Of a stretch of DNA of 64,000 bases, positions 25,396 to 33,166 are shown in pieces. The stretch comes from Desulfosporosinus sp. (GTDB lineage Bacteria > Bacillota > Desulfitobacteriia > Desulfitobacteriales > Desulfitobacteriaceae): positions 26,269-90,268 of the forward strand of contig JARLHV010000122.1 in NCBI GenBank assembly GCA_031292055.1, written 5' to 3'. The notes beneath the pieces are model-generated. The model did no database searches. It saw nothing but the letters and a program-made list of their open reading frames with translations, and was not told the origin of the DNA. Each line of letters opens with the position of its first letter. The first letter of the stretch is position 1. The translations under genes and the position numbers were made by a program.

Positions 25396-25908
25396 TAAAA
25401 GCTTGCTTATATGTAGTATTCAAACACCTAACACTCACTCAGAAACAACTTTAAGCTATTTAGAGAGATTTTTTGTAATAAAATTTGGCTATTCATGCTG
25501 CCAACGAATTAGTACATGTCTCTTTTAGTCGACATGCCTCTAAAACCAGAACTGAAGCGGATTACGAGCACTTGTGCCCAATGATGTAAACAACGGTTTA
25601 CAGCGAAAAAACTCTATTGAGGGGAGATTAATAAGGGTAAAAGCAGCGTAACCTTCGGCATAGGCGGAGACAGACGATTTAGAATCCGAGCAACAAATAG
25701 CTGGCATAATAATTGCAAGATAATTCGGTAGATTCAGAATCATAAATCAAAAGGATCAGAATCTAAAGTAGCAGGTACTGTAGTGAACCTTAAACACAAA
25801 TTGTTTGGGGAGAGAACATTTTAGACGGGGGGAGAATGAAGACTTAAGAATTTTACGGCGTTATTATTATTTTTTATTAACTTTTTAAAAATTAAGGGGG
25901 ATACTTTA
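25396..25908. other. Long intergenic region upstream of the acetate transporter
   Basis: About 510 bp with no credible gene on either strand. It holds a sigma-54-type promoter (25702-25717), a 7-bp inverted repeat about 100 bp upstream of it (25585-25602, TGTAAAC-n4-GTTTACA) that could bind an activator, and otherwise AT-rich sequence. Confidence 0.55.
25702..25717 (+). promoter_or_regulatory. Sigma-54 (-24/-12) promoter of the acetate transporter gene
   Basis: TGGCATAATAATTGCA has the GG and GC doublets exactly 10 bp apart and matches TGGCA-n6-TTGCA at both conserved blocks. It is followed only by the acetate transporter gene about 190 bp downstream, leaving a long leader. Confidence 0.65.
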
Positions 25909-26571
25909 ATGAATACACAAGAAGTAAAAATAACGTACAGTGGTGCAGACCCCACAGCGTTTGGAGTTCTGGGTTTGGCGATGATATGCTTTGTAGCTTC
26001 ATCTGCCAAATTAGGTTTTACTAATCCTAAAGCAACCGCTTTAATTGTTGTTTGGGCAGCTTTATTGGGTGGGATCGTTCAAATTATGGCTGCTAATATT
26101 GACTTTAAGAAGGGGAATGTATTCGGCGGTACAGTTTTAGGAGCCTATGGTTTTTTCTGGGTTGGAATGGCGTTTTCAATTGCAACTATGAATGGCATGT
26201 TTGGACCAGGCATGCAAGCGGCAGTAGACCCTAAAATGTTGGGAGTAGTATATGTTGGGTACCTGATTTTCTCCCTCTTTATCACGGTAGCAGCTTTCGA
26301 AGTGAACCTGCCTTTTATTCTAATGTTAGTGCTCATCGACGTTTTGTTTTTCTCTCTTGCTGCAGTAACCTTTAAAATGGGCCCTGTCGATGTGTTTGCC
26401 CAGCTAGCGGGTTGGTCTGAATTTACTATTTCCCTAGTTGGGTTTTATGCTTCAGGGGCAATATTCTTCAAAAACTTTTATGGTCGTGAAATATTGCCGC
26501 TTGGTAAGCCTTGGAATATTATTAAAAAGGCTGATCCTATTCAAACTCAAAAGCTTAAGCAGGCAGTGTAA
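25909..26571 (+). CDS. Acetate uptake transporter (GPR1/FUN34/YaaH family)
   Basis: 220 residues, ATG behind AAGGGGGATACTTTA. Six hydrophobic segments; the N-terminus SGADPTAFGVLGLAM is a variant of the family motif (NPAPLGL-type), and GAYGFFWVGMAF and VYVGYLIFSLFITVAAF correspond to later family helices. SatP/AceTr proteins carry acetate or succinate with protons. A sigma-54 promoter suggests inducible, activator-dependent expression. A bidirectional hairpin terminator follows. Confidence 0.85.
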   Translation: MNTQEVKITYSGADPTAFGVLGLAMICFVASSAKLGFTNPKATALIVVWAALLGGIVQIMAANIDFKKGNVFGGTVLGAYGFFWVGMAFSIATMNGMFGPGMQAAVDPKMLGVVYVGYLIFSLFITVAAFEVNLPFILMLVLIDVLFFSLAAVTFKMGPVDVFAQLAGWSEFTISLVGFYASGAIFFKNFYGREILPLGKPWNIIKKADPIQTQKLKQAV

Positions 26572-26594
26572 TTTTCATTAAGGTAGATTATAGT

Positions 26595-26623
26595 AAAAAG
26601 ATCGAGCATTGCTCGATCTTTTT
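26595..26623. terminator. Bidirectional terminator between converging genes
   Basis: AAAAAGATCGAGC and GCTCGATCTTTTT form a perfect stem with A/T-runs on both sides, between the rightward acetate transporter and the leftward chemoreceptor. Confidence 0.9.
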
Positions 26624-26646
26624 AGGTTTGACTCAACCTGTGATTG

Positions 26647-27648
26647 TTAGAGGGTTTCACTTACAAGGGCAGACCAATTTTTCCCTTGATAGGCGTTATA
26701 GCCGCGTGTATGGGCATAACCGTAAATTTTAGTACCTGAAGTATCCTTTTCAAAGATATAGCCATAGGTTTCGCCTTTCATCGCCAGTTGTGCGGCTTTA
26801 AGGTGCTTTAGATTATCCGATAGTATACCCTGGCGGTTTCTGCAGGCGATGACGTAGCCTGCGTTGTTGATAATGAATATGTCCCCATTTTTACCGATGC
26901 GAGCTGATTCAATAATGTCATAAATGAAATTCCAGTTAAATCTAGTGGAGAAATACCCCAATAAAAGACCTTCGTCGTTACGGATTGGGCAGGTGTAGGC
27001 CACGGTATGTGATTTATCAATACTGGAAAGATAAAGATCACTAACAGATATGGCGTTTGCGGCCTTAGCGTCTTTAAACCAACCTTTATCTGCCATGTTT
27101 TGACCAATGAATTCCTGGTGAATACCTGCCGCAACAATTGTGCCTTCAGTATCCAGCACATAAAGGTCAAGATAGACTTCATAAATGTCAACAAGTTTTT
27201 TTAATAAAACGTTAGTTATAGAGAAACGATTAACATCTGTAGTACAAAAACAGTTCTTTACTTTATCAAAGCCAGCCCAGGCTTGGGCATCACAATTGCG
27301 TTCGAAAAGGTTCCGATCAACTTTGTCAATTGTATCATAGGCAACATCGGCTGTTCGTACGGCCATTATTTCGTTGGCTTTGCTCTGGATATTTTCAATA
27401 ATTTTGGTACTTTCTTTAGTTGAAGTTAAGCTGCGTGTAGCAAGTTTTTTTATTTCATCCGCTACCACACTAAATCCTCGACCAGCTTCACCTGCTCGGG
27501 CTGCTTCAATGGCGGAATTCAGAGATAAAAGATTTGTATGCTGGGCGATTTGCCGGATAGAGTCGATGACTTGTCCCATTTCTTGATTAGCGTCTTTAAG
27601 TTCACTAAGGAGAATGGAAGAATCAATCGCTAGGTTGTCATTTGCCAT
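26647..27648 (-). CDS. Soluble chemoreceptor-like protein with C-terminal Cache domain
   Basis: 333 residues from the ATG at 27648 (GGTGGTATCTAC upstream). There is no transmembrane segment. Residues about 10-95 are the MCP signalling hairpin tip ([26 protein letters not shown], then [13 protein letters not shown]), and residues about 120-333 form a Cache/PAS-like sensor ([39 protein letters not shown]). The order is the reverse of usual receptors, and the coiled-coil stalk is short, so it probably acts in the cytoplasm and senses a soluble ligand. It is not linked to the che operon at 32 kb but could feed it. Confidence 0.82.
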   Translation of the reverse strand: MANDNLAIDSSILLSELKDANQEMGQVIDSIRQIAQHTNLLSLNSAIEAARAGEAGRGFSVVADEIKKLATRSLTSTKESTKIIENIQSKANEIMAVRTADVAYDTIDKVDRNLFERNCDAQAWAGFDKVKNCFCTTDVNRFSITNVLLKKLVDIYEVYLDLYVLDTEGTIVAAGIHQEFIGQNMADKGWFKDAKAANAISVSDLYLSSIDKSHTVAYTCPIRNDEGLLLGYFSTRFNWNFIYDIIESARIGKNGDIFIINNAGYVIACRNRQGILSDNLKHLKAAQLAMKGETYGYIFEKDTSGTKIYGYAHTRGYNAYQGKNWSALVSETL

Positions 27649-27666
27649 GTAGATACCACCTCTTAA

Positions 27667-27699
27667 AAATATACAAAGCCCACCTAAAACTAGGTAGGC
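27667..27699 (-). terminator. Hairpin with T-run upstream of the soluble chemoreceptor gene
   Basis: On the minus strand a 9-bp stem with one mismatch and a GTTT loop (27699-27678) is followed by TTTGTATATTTTTAA. It may end the upstream transcript or attenuate the receptor gene. Confidence 0.5.
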
Positions 27700-27799
27700 C
27701 CCATTGCCCATGCTCATATTTATTATATGATAGCCGCAGAAAATTGCAAGAAATTTCTTTTTTAACAGACTATTTTATAGGGAAACAGACCCTCTGGAT

Positions 27800-28207
27800 T
27801 TAGGACAGGTACTCTGAACTAGGAACGGCAAACGATAAATTGCTAAACGTAAGCACGTCGCTGAATTCAAGAAAGTTGTAGCCGTTTTTTTGAGCATTTT
27901 CCATTAATTCAGATATTGGGGTTGTAGTAAGGATAATATCCTTGGGCTCGAGTAATTGGTGAATAAGGTTGAAATGCTGAGGGTTGAAGCGGATAGCAAT
28001 GTGAATTTCAATTTCCCAAGTTACTTGGAGAACATAGGCATCCTTTTGTTCAGTTGCAAACCAATGATAGGTATAGCCTGACAGACCAGACTGATTGACA
28101 GTTTTAACTTGCTCGTTAAACTCCTTTACGTATAGGATAAGCACGTCACGGCCATTTTCAAGTTTGCCAGAGGCCGATTGCTCAGGTGAATAAGCCGTAG
28201 TAAACAT
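27800..28207 (-). CDS. Conserved hypothetical protein, 135 residues
   Basis: The ATG at 28207 has a good site (AAGGGAGAGTTTAG). The product is soluble with mixed alpha/beta character, no Cys motif and no signal peptide; segments such as DVLILYVKEFNEQVK, YVLQVTWEIEIHIAIRF and the DIILTTTPISELMENA tail suggest a compact single domain. I do not recognise the family. It stands alone between the chemoreceptor and the EamA transporter. Confidence 0.6.
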   Translation of the reverse strand: MFTTAYSPEQSASGKLENGRDVLILYVKEFNEQVKTVNQSGLSGYTYHWFATEQKDAYVLQVTWEIEIHIAIRFNPQHFNLIHQLLEPKDIILTTTPISELMENAQKNGYNFLEFSDVLTFSNLSFAVPSSEYLS

Positions 28208-28441
28208 CTAAACTCTCCCTTCAAAAAGACCCTCTATTTTATTGATTGAAAAGTAATATTGTGTTGTCTATTATAGACTACTTGTCTTACACTTGAAAGT
28301 ATATTAGTCCAAATAGTAGGCTAATCTTAGCCAGGTAATCAAATTAAAAAGACTTATGGACTGAAGGCTATTGCTTTTCTTTACCTACTGGGAAGGAAAA
28401 ATGATAGCAAAAATTGAATTACAAGTGTGGAGGTGATTGCG

Positions 28442-28495
28442 ATGTATTTTAAACCCTTGTTTGAAAACGATATCCCTGTTGCACTTCGATCTTGA
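28442..28495 (+). CDS. Possible 17-residue leader peptide upstream of the EamA gene
   Basis: ATG behind a strong GTGGAGGTGATTGCG site encodes MYFKPLFENDIPVALRS and stops 27 bp before the transporter start. It is either a translated upstream peptide or the 5' end of a decayed gene. No attenuator hairpin is evident, so a regulatory role is unproven. Confidence 0.3.
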   Translation: MYFKPLFENDIPVALRS

Positions 28496-28522
28496 AGAGA
28501 TTGAAATGCGGAGGGAAAATAA

Positions 28523-29395
28523 GTGACAAAAAATCATCTTGGTTCAATATACCTAGCCACGGCTGCAATAATTTGGGGCGGCATGTATGTTGTAAGTAAA
28601 GTCGTGCTTACAGTCATCCCGCCGCTTGAGTTAGTCTGGCTTCGTTATGTAGTGGCTCTTATTACACTTATTGTGGTTGGAGTTGTCACTCGGCAATCCT
28701 GGCATATTCATAGGCAGGATTTTCCTCAGATTTTTGCGGTGGGTGTGATTGGATATGATATATCTATCTGGACTCAGTTTGTTGGCACAAAACTCTCGTC
28801 AGCTCAAATGGGGGCGATGATTACTTCAGCTACACCAGCGTTTATGGTTATATTTGCTCGCTTCATTCTGAAAGAAAAGATCACTTTTCGCAAAGGGTTG
28901 GCCATTACTCTAGCTATGATCGGTGTGTTATGTATAGTCGGAGTTGGTGATATAGGAGAGGCGAATCAACTAGGGGGCCTAATCTTAGGGGTAGCTGCTC
29001 TTGCCTGGGCATTAATGTCTGTGCTGGTTAAGCGAATTCCAAGTGGTTATTCTCAACTTGTTGTTACGACATATGCTATTTTCATAGCGACAGTATTGAT
29101 AACGCCATTTGCTTTGGCGCAAATTGATCAAGCTCAGATCCAGGTTCTCTTACAACCAACTATCTGGAGTGGCGTCTTGTATCTTGGCATTGTTGCCACG
29201 GCAGCTGCGTTTTTTCTATGGAACGAAGGATTACAAATGCTTGATGCGGCTAGTGGTGGGTTATACTTTTTCTTTCAGCCTCTTGCTGGAACGTTATTAG
29301 CTTGGCTTGTCCTTGGGGAAGCGGTCGGAATCACTTTTTGGATCGGCGCGCTCTTAATTCTCAGCGGGGTTTTCCTAGTCGTGAAAGAACCATAG
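28523..29395 (+). CDS. EamA/DMT-family transporter
   Basis: 290 residues from a GTG behind GGAGGGAAAATAA. Ten hydrophobic segments in two EamA repeats; AAIIWGGMYVVSKVVL and PPLELVWLRYVVALI at the start and YLGIVATAAAFFLWNEGLQ in the second half are typical. These are metabolite exporters/importers of the drug/metabolite superfamily; the substrate is unknown. A probable leader peptide precedes it, and the short hypothetical gene at 29503 follows. Confidence 0.88.
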   Translation: MTKNHLGSIYLATAAIIWGGMYVVSKVVLTVIPPLELVWLRYVVALITLIVVGVVTRQSWHIHRQDFPQIFAVGVIGYDISIWTQFVGTKLSSAQMGAMITSATPAFMVIFARFILKEKITFRKGLAITLAMIGVLCIVGVGDIGEANQLGGLILGVAALAWALMSVLVKRIPSGYSQLVVTTYAIFIATVLITPFALAQIDQAQIQVLLQPTIWSGVLYLGIVATAAAFFLWNEGLQMLDAASGGLYFFFQPLAGTLLAWLVLGEAVGITFWIGALLILSGVFLVVKEP

Positions 29396-29502
29396 GGGCA
29401 CGATCTTGCTTGCCAACTATTGGGAGATAGGTTTTGAGCCTAAATGAAAGTGGTTGTGGGAAGTGGCAGTTATCGGATAAATTAGCACGGAAGGAAGATG
29501 AT

Positions 29503-29772
29503 ATGATGGATAATCCCTGTGGAACGACCAAGGCCAATGTCTTTGAACGTACTGAGGTAAACGGGATTCCTATTTTTTGGGGTTCTGGGGTTAATCCGGT
29601 CAATTCGCCAGCTCAGTTTTTTGTAGCCTGGGGCAGAGGAGCGCTGTCCGGTGGTTTGATTCATACCTTTAATAGTGAGTCCTCGGACACGGGGTTGCGA
29701 TGGTTTATTGACGAAGATGAGGCGGAGGCCGAATATGCCAAGCTACAGCGAATTTTGGCAGGATGCCTATAA
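29503..29772 (+). CDS. Hypothetical protein, 89 residues
   Basis: Start chosen at ATG 29503 (29506 also possible) after CGGAAGGAAGATGAT. The product is soluble and acidic at the C-terminus (IDEDEAEAEYAKLQRIL), with Trp-rich strands (IPIFWGSGVN, FFVAWGRGALSGG). No family recognised. It ends just before a strong bidirectional terminator. Confidence 0.6.
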   Translation: MMDNPCGTTKANVFERTEVNGIPIFWGSGVNPVNSPAQFFVAWGRGALSGGLIHTFNSESSDTGLRWFIDEDEAEAEYAKLQRILAGCL

Positions 29773-29805
29773 AGGCCAAACTATTTATCATTTGTTGAAT
29801 CGACG

Positions 29806-29843
29806 AAATAAACATCTGCGCTCGAAAGCGCAGATGTTTATTT
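29806..29843. terminator. Bidirectional terminator with CGAA tetraloop
   Basis: A perfect 17-bp stem (29806-29822 with 29827-29843) with loop CGAA, flanked by A- and T-runs, between the rightward gene ending at 29772 and the leftward small gene at 29859. Confidence 0.92.
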
Positions 29844-29858
29844 AAAAGACTTGAATTT

Positions 29859-29996
29859 TTACCAATGATGATGAGGGTGGGGGTGAGAGTAGTAGTGAGG
29901 ATAGTAATGAGGTTCCCACCAAGGATAGGGATTAATGTTCCAACTGGGAACATGGTGCTCATACTGCCTGTGATGATTACCAGACCATCCATGCAT
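29859..29996 (-). CDS. 45-residue His/Tyr/Trp-rich peptide
   Basis: Frame on the minus strand starting at ATG 29996 with GGAGTG seven bases upstream. It begins MHGWSGNHHRQYEHH and ends PHYYSHPHPHHHW. In 45 residues there are 12 His, 6 Tyr, 5 Trp and 6 Pro, and no Lys, Cys, Leu or Asp. No signal peptide or membrane segment. The downstream bidirectional terminator supports a real transcription unit. Similar compositions occur in small spore-coat proteins and metal-binding peptides; either role is inference. The competing frames on both strands have no comparable start context. Confidence 0.65.
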   Translation of the reverse strand: MHGWSGNHHRQYEHHVPSWNINPYPWWEPHYYPHYYSHPHPHHHW

Positions 29997-30000
29997 AATT

Positions 30001-30309
30001 ATCACTCCATTCAAGAAATTTATTTGGATTTTATAAATTTGTTAGTTAACTTAACCTAACCTAACTTCTGTTCTAATTCCATTATATGGAATACACAATT
30101 TGTCTGGTTCCAAACTGGCATGAATATTTAGAGATATCGCTGTCCAAGCATAGTGCAGAGTTTAGAACGCATGCGAATCAGTCCTTACTGTGGTAAAATG
30201 AAACTAGGACAAACTAGTTAGAGTGATCCTATAAGTAGCAATGATAAGGGCCACAAGGTTCTGCTGAGCTGCCGAAATGGTCCGACTAGATAATAATGGA
30301 GGCAGCAAA
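30001..30309. other. Divergent intergenic region
   Basis: About 310 bp between the leftward His-rich peptide gene and the rightward ClC gene. It is AT-rich with a run of TAACCTAACCTAAC-like direct repeats (about 30048-30066) and presumably carries both promoters. No gene seen. Confidence 0.4.
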
Positions 30310-31890
30310 GTGATCGCCAAAAACAAACATAACACTTATAACACCTTATTTCATTGGCGTAGTTTCAGATTAAAATTAGTGTTTGAAGGAATTGGCGTGG
30401 GGATTTTTACGGGTCTGCTCGTGGTATTGTATCGCTATTTGCTGGATACGGCAGGAGTTATCTTGACTGAAGTTTACCAAGTTCTGTCTTCAAAGCCACT
30501 ACTTATTCTTGCCTGGATAGGGGCTTTAATAATTATAGGCTATGGAGTTGGGTTATGGGTCAAACATGAGCCTACGATCAGAGGAAGTGGGGTTCCTCAG
30601 TTGGAAGCAGTGCTGTTAAGAAAATTAGAGATATCATGGTGGAGAGTGATTATTGGCAAATTAGTTGGAGGAGTTTTAACCATGGGTGCTGGAATTTCCC
30701 TTGGCCCAGAAGGCCCATCGGTTCAATTAGGTGGAGCAGTCGGGCAAGGATTTAGTAGAGTTTTCCGAAGGATAAAAATAGAAGAGAAATATCTTATTAC
30801 CAGCGGAGCAAGTGCAGGACTTGCAGCAATCTTTAATGCTCCTTTAGCAGGGGTAATGTTTGCTTTGGAAGAGGTCCATAAAAACTTTTCCCCCGTAGTT
30901 TTGCTTTCAGCGTTATCTGCAGCGTTATCTGCAGATTTCGTGACCAGCGGATTTTTTGGGATGAAACCTATTTTCGATTTTAGAAGCTTAACGATTTTAC
31001 CCCTGAAGTATTATTTTTATATCGTGATCTTAGGGGTTATATTGGGCGGTTTAGGGGCGGTTTTTAACGCGATGATTTTAAAGACCCAAAACTTATATGT
31101 TCTGCTAAAATGGCTGCCCAAAGAATTTTGGATAATTATTCCTTTGCTGATTTCGGTAATTTTGGGATTTGTTTTACCACAAGTTTTAGGTAGCGGGAAT
31201 CAGCTTATCACTTCGCTTGTTGAAGGAAATGTTCCTTTAGTAATTCTCTTAGTTCTATTATTTGTAAAGTTTTTATTTACGATGGTAAGTTATGGATCAG
31301 GTGCGCCGGGAGGACTCTTTCTGCCGCTCCTGGCAATTGGGGCATTAATAGGGAATATATATGGAGTAGTGGTAGTACATCTATTCCATCTGGATAGTAT
31401 GTATATTAGTAATTTTATAATCTTAGCGATGGCTGGTTATTTCACCGCGATTATCAGAGCACCAATCACTGGAACTATTTTGATTACAGAAATGACGGGT
31501 TCTTTTAGTCATTTGCTTTCCTTGGCAGTTGTATCAATCGCGGCCTATGTGGTGGCTGATCTTTTAGGCTCAAAACCTCTCAATGAGTCCTTACTAGAAA
31601 GGATTTTGCAAACAGAAGGGGAAGAAATAGCTAGTGGAGATGAGAAAATTAAGTCATTACTAGAGTTTGCAGTTTGTTTGGGGTCTATATTGGATGGCAA
31701 ACAAATCAAAACAATGGAATGGCCAGTAAATTGCTTGCTAGTGGCAGTGAAGCGTGGAGAACACGAAATTATTCCCACAGGAGACACCGTCATTTATCCA
31801 GGAGATTATTTAATTGTGCTCACCAATGAAAGTAATGCCGCTAATATAAACGACACCTTGAACAAGATGGTCGGAAGTTGTGAATTTTAA
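30310..31890 (+). CDS. ClC-family chloride transporter with RCK_C/TrkA-C domain
   Basis: 526 residues from the GTG at 30310, preferred because TGGAGGCAGCAAA precedes it; an ATG at 30277 is in frame but lacks a site. The ClC core spans about 30-430 with the selectivity motifs GSGVP, GPEGPSVQLG, GAPGGLFLPL and the region IIRAPITG. The gating Glu (GPEGP) and the proton-path Glu (FALEEVHKNF) are both present, so H+/Cl- exchange is likelier than a simple channel. The C-terminus (about 455-526) is a TrkA-C-like regulatory domain. Confidence 0.9.
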   Translation: MIAKNKHNTYNTLFHWRSFRLKLVFEGIGVGIFTGLLVVLYRYLLDTAGVILTEVYQVLSSKPLLILAWIGALIIIGYGVGLWVKHEPTIRGSGVPQLEAVLLRKLEISWWRVIIGKLVGGVLTMGAGISLGPEGPSVQLGGAVGQGFSRVFRRIKIEEKYLITSGASAGLAAIFNAPLAGVMFALEEVHKNFSPVVLLSALSAALSADFVTSGFFGMKPIFDFRSLTILPLKYYFYIVILGVILGGLGAVFNAMILKTQNLYVLLKWLPKEFWIIIPLLISVILGFVLPQVLGSGNQLITSLVEGNVPLVILLVLLFVKFLFTMVSYGSGAPGGLFLPLLAIGALIGNIYGVVVVHLFHLDSMYISNFIILAMAGYFTAIIRAPITGTILITEMTGSFSHLLSLAVVSIAAYVVADLLGSKPLNESLLERILQTEGEEIASGDEKIKSLLEFAVCLGSILDGKQIKTMEWPVNCLLVAVKRGEHEIIPTGDTVIYPGDYLIVLTNESNAANINDTLNKMVGSCEF

Positions 31891-31973
31891 TCACCCATAA
31901 TATTAAGGACAATTACAGATTTAAGTAGGTTATTCGACAATTATCTTAGGTAAATGAATCGAATTGTGGGCAA

Positions 31974-32017
31974 GGAAAGTTAAGCTATTAATATTATGTA
32001 TAATAGCTTAACTTTCC
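31974..32017. terminator. Strong hairpin between ClC gene and che operon
   Basis: A perfect 17-bp stem (31974-31990 with 32001-32017) with a 10-nt loop. The flanks are not long T-runs, but its position before a clear promoter fits termination of the ClC transcript. Confidence 0.7.
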
Positions 32018-32073
32018 TCTGTATTTATTTGCAAAATAGTTCAAAACTATTTGCGCGGTATAATAAAAATTAA

Positions 32074-32102
32074 TTGACAGAATTTTGTCGCCCTAGTATT
32101 AT
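32074..32102 (+). promoter_or_regulatory. Consensus sigma-A promoter of the chemotaxis operon
   Basis: TTGACA (32074-32079) and TATTAT (32097-32102) are 17 bp apart, about 50 bp before the TetR-family gene that heads the operon. Confidence 0.8.
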
Positions 32103-32150
32103 TCTAATAAACAAAGGTAAGTGAATGATTACTCCCGAATGGAGGGTAGG

Positions 32151-32744
32151 ATGTTGTCTAAATTATTGCACACTAAAGAGAGCTTAATCTTATCGACCAT
32201 TGAGGTAATTAGTGAACAGGGTCTGCAGAGGCTTACAACTAGAGAGGTGGCGAAAAGGCAAGGCATCTCAGAATCAACTATTTTTAAGCATTATAAAACC
32301 AAAAACGAACTCATTCTCGCAGTACTTGAATATTTCTCTCAATACGATCAAGCAATTATTGAATCATTAGCCTTGAAAGAGGTTAGCCCAATCGAAGCTA
32401 TTATTTATTTTGTTGAGGCATATGTAACGTATTATGAAAATTACCCAGAAATAACGGCGATCATCTTGTCTTATGAGGGATTAATACATGAAGTTGAGCT
32501 CAGTGAGGTGGTCAAAAGAATTCTTGTTAAACGGGCCAATACTATTCAATCCCTAATTGAGGATGCTAAACATCAGAATCGAATCCCCAAGGATGTCGAC
32601 ACTGAAAGTTTGGCAGATCTTATTATTGGTTTAGAAAGAGTTGTTATCCAGAGATGGCGACTAAATTATAATTTTTCTTTAAAAGAGCAGACGTTAACAG
32701 CCTTAAGGATGTTGCTGAATGCATTTAAAACAAAAGACCATTAA
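32151..32744 (+). CDS. TetR/AcrR-family regulator heading the chemotaxis operon
   Basis: 197 residues from ATG 32151 (GGAGGG four bases upstream); GTG 32121 and ATG 32139 are in frame. The N-terminal HTH (about 10-56: LTTREVAKRQGISESTIFKHYKTKNELI) is canonical TetR; the C-terminal ligand domain is all-helical and undefined. It is co-oriented with cheY 27 bp downstream, and no terminator separates them, so it may repress its own operon. A TetR regulator leading che genes is not the usual arrangement. Confidence 0.87.
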   Translation: MLSKLLHTKESLILSTIEVISEQGLQRLTTREVAKRQGISESTIFKHYKTKNELILAVLEYFSQYDQAIIESLALKEVSPIEAIIYFVEAYVTYYENYPEITAIILSYEGLIHEVELSEVVKRILVKRANTIQSLIEDAKHQNRIPKDVDTESLADLIIGLERVVIQRWRLNYNFSLKEQTLTALRMLLNAFKTKDH

Positions 32745-32771
32745 TCTAAGTTGATATAGGAGTGAAATCAG

Positions 32772-33134
32772 ATGAAAAAATTGCTTATTATTGATGATGC
32801 CGCATTCATGCGACTTGCCATTCGAAATATGCTACTGAATTACGAAATAGAAATTAGTGGCGAAGCAGCTGACGGGGCGATAGGTGTTGAAATGTATAAG
32901 CAATTACGTCCAGATGTTGTGACGATGGATATTACCATGCCTAAGATGTCAGGGCTCGAAGCTCTCAAAGCGATTAAGGCTTTCGACCCTCAGGCTAAAG
33001 TGATCATGGTCTCTGCCATGGGACAGGAGAGGATCGTAAAAGAGGCCATAATTAGTGGAGCAAAAACATTTATTGTCAAACCATTTAAGGAAGAACATCT
33101 TTATCAAACCATTTGTAAAGTGTTAGGTATTTAA
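32772..33134 (+). CDS. cheY: Chemotaxis response regulator CheY
   Basis: 120 residues, single receiver domain. The acidic pair DD (residues 8-9), the phosphorylation-site Asp in VTMDITMPKMSG (about 54), Thr/Ser in MVSAMGQ (about 83) and Lys in FIVKPF (about 105) are all present. It starts the CheY-CheA-CheW order and lies two bases before an in-frame ATG of cheA. Output would be the flagellar switch or another target. Confidence 0.92.
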   Translation: MKKLLIIDDAAFMRLAIRNMLLNYEIEISGEAADGAIGVEMYKQLRPDVVTMDITMPKMSGLEALKAIKAFDPQAKVIMVSAMGQERIVKEAIISGAKTFIVKPFKEEHLYQTICKVLGI

Positions 33135-33166
33135 AGATGACTCTAAGTCAAAAGGGGGTGAATGAA

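Noticed and set aside
25540..25743. A 67-codon leftward frame in the region before the acetate transporter
   Set aside because: It has no ribosome site and overlaps the sigma-54 promoter; coding is unlikely.
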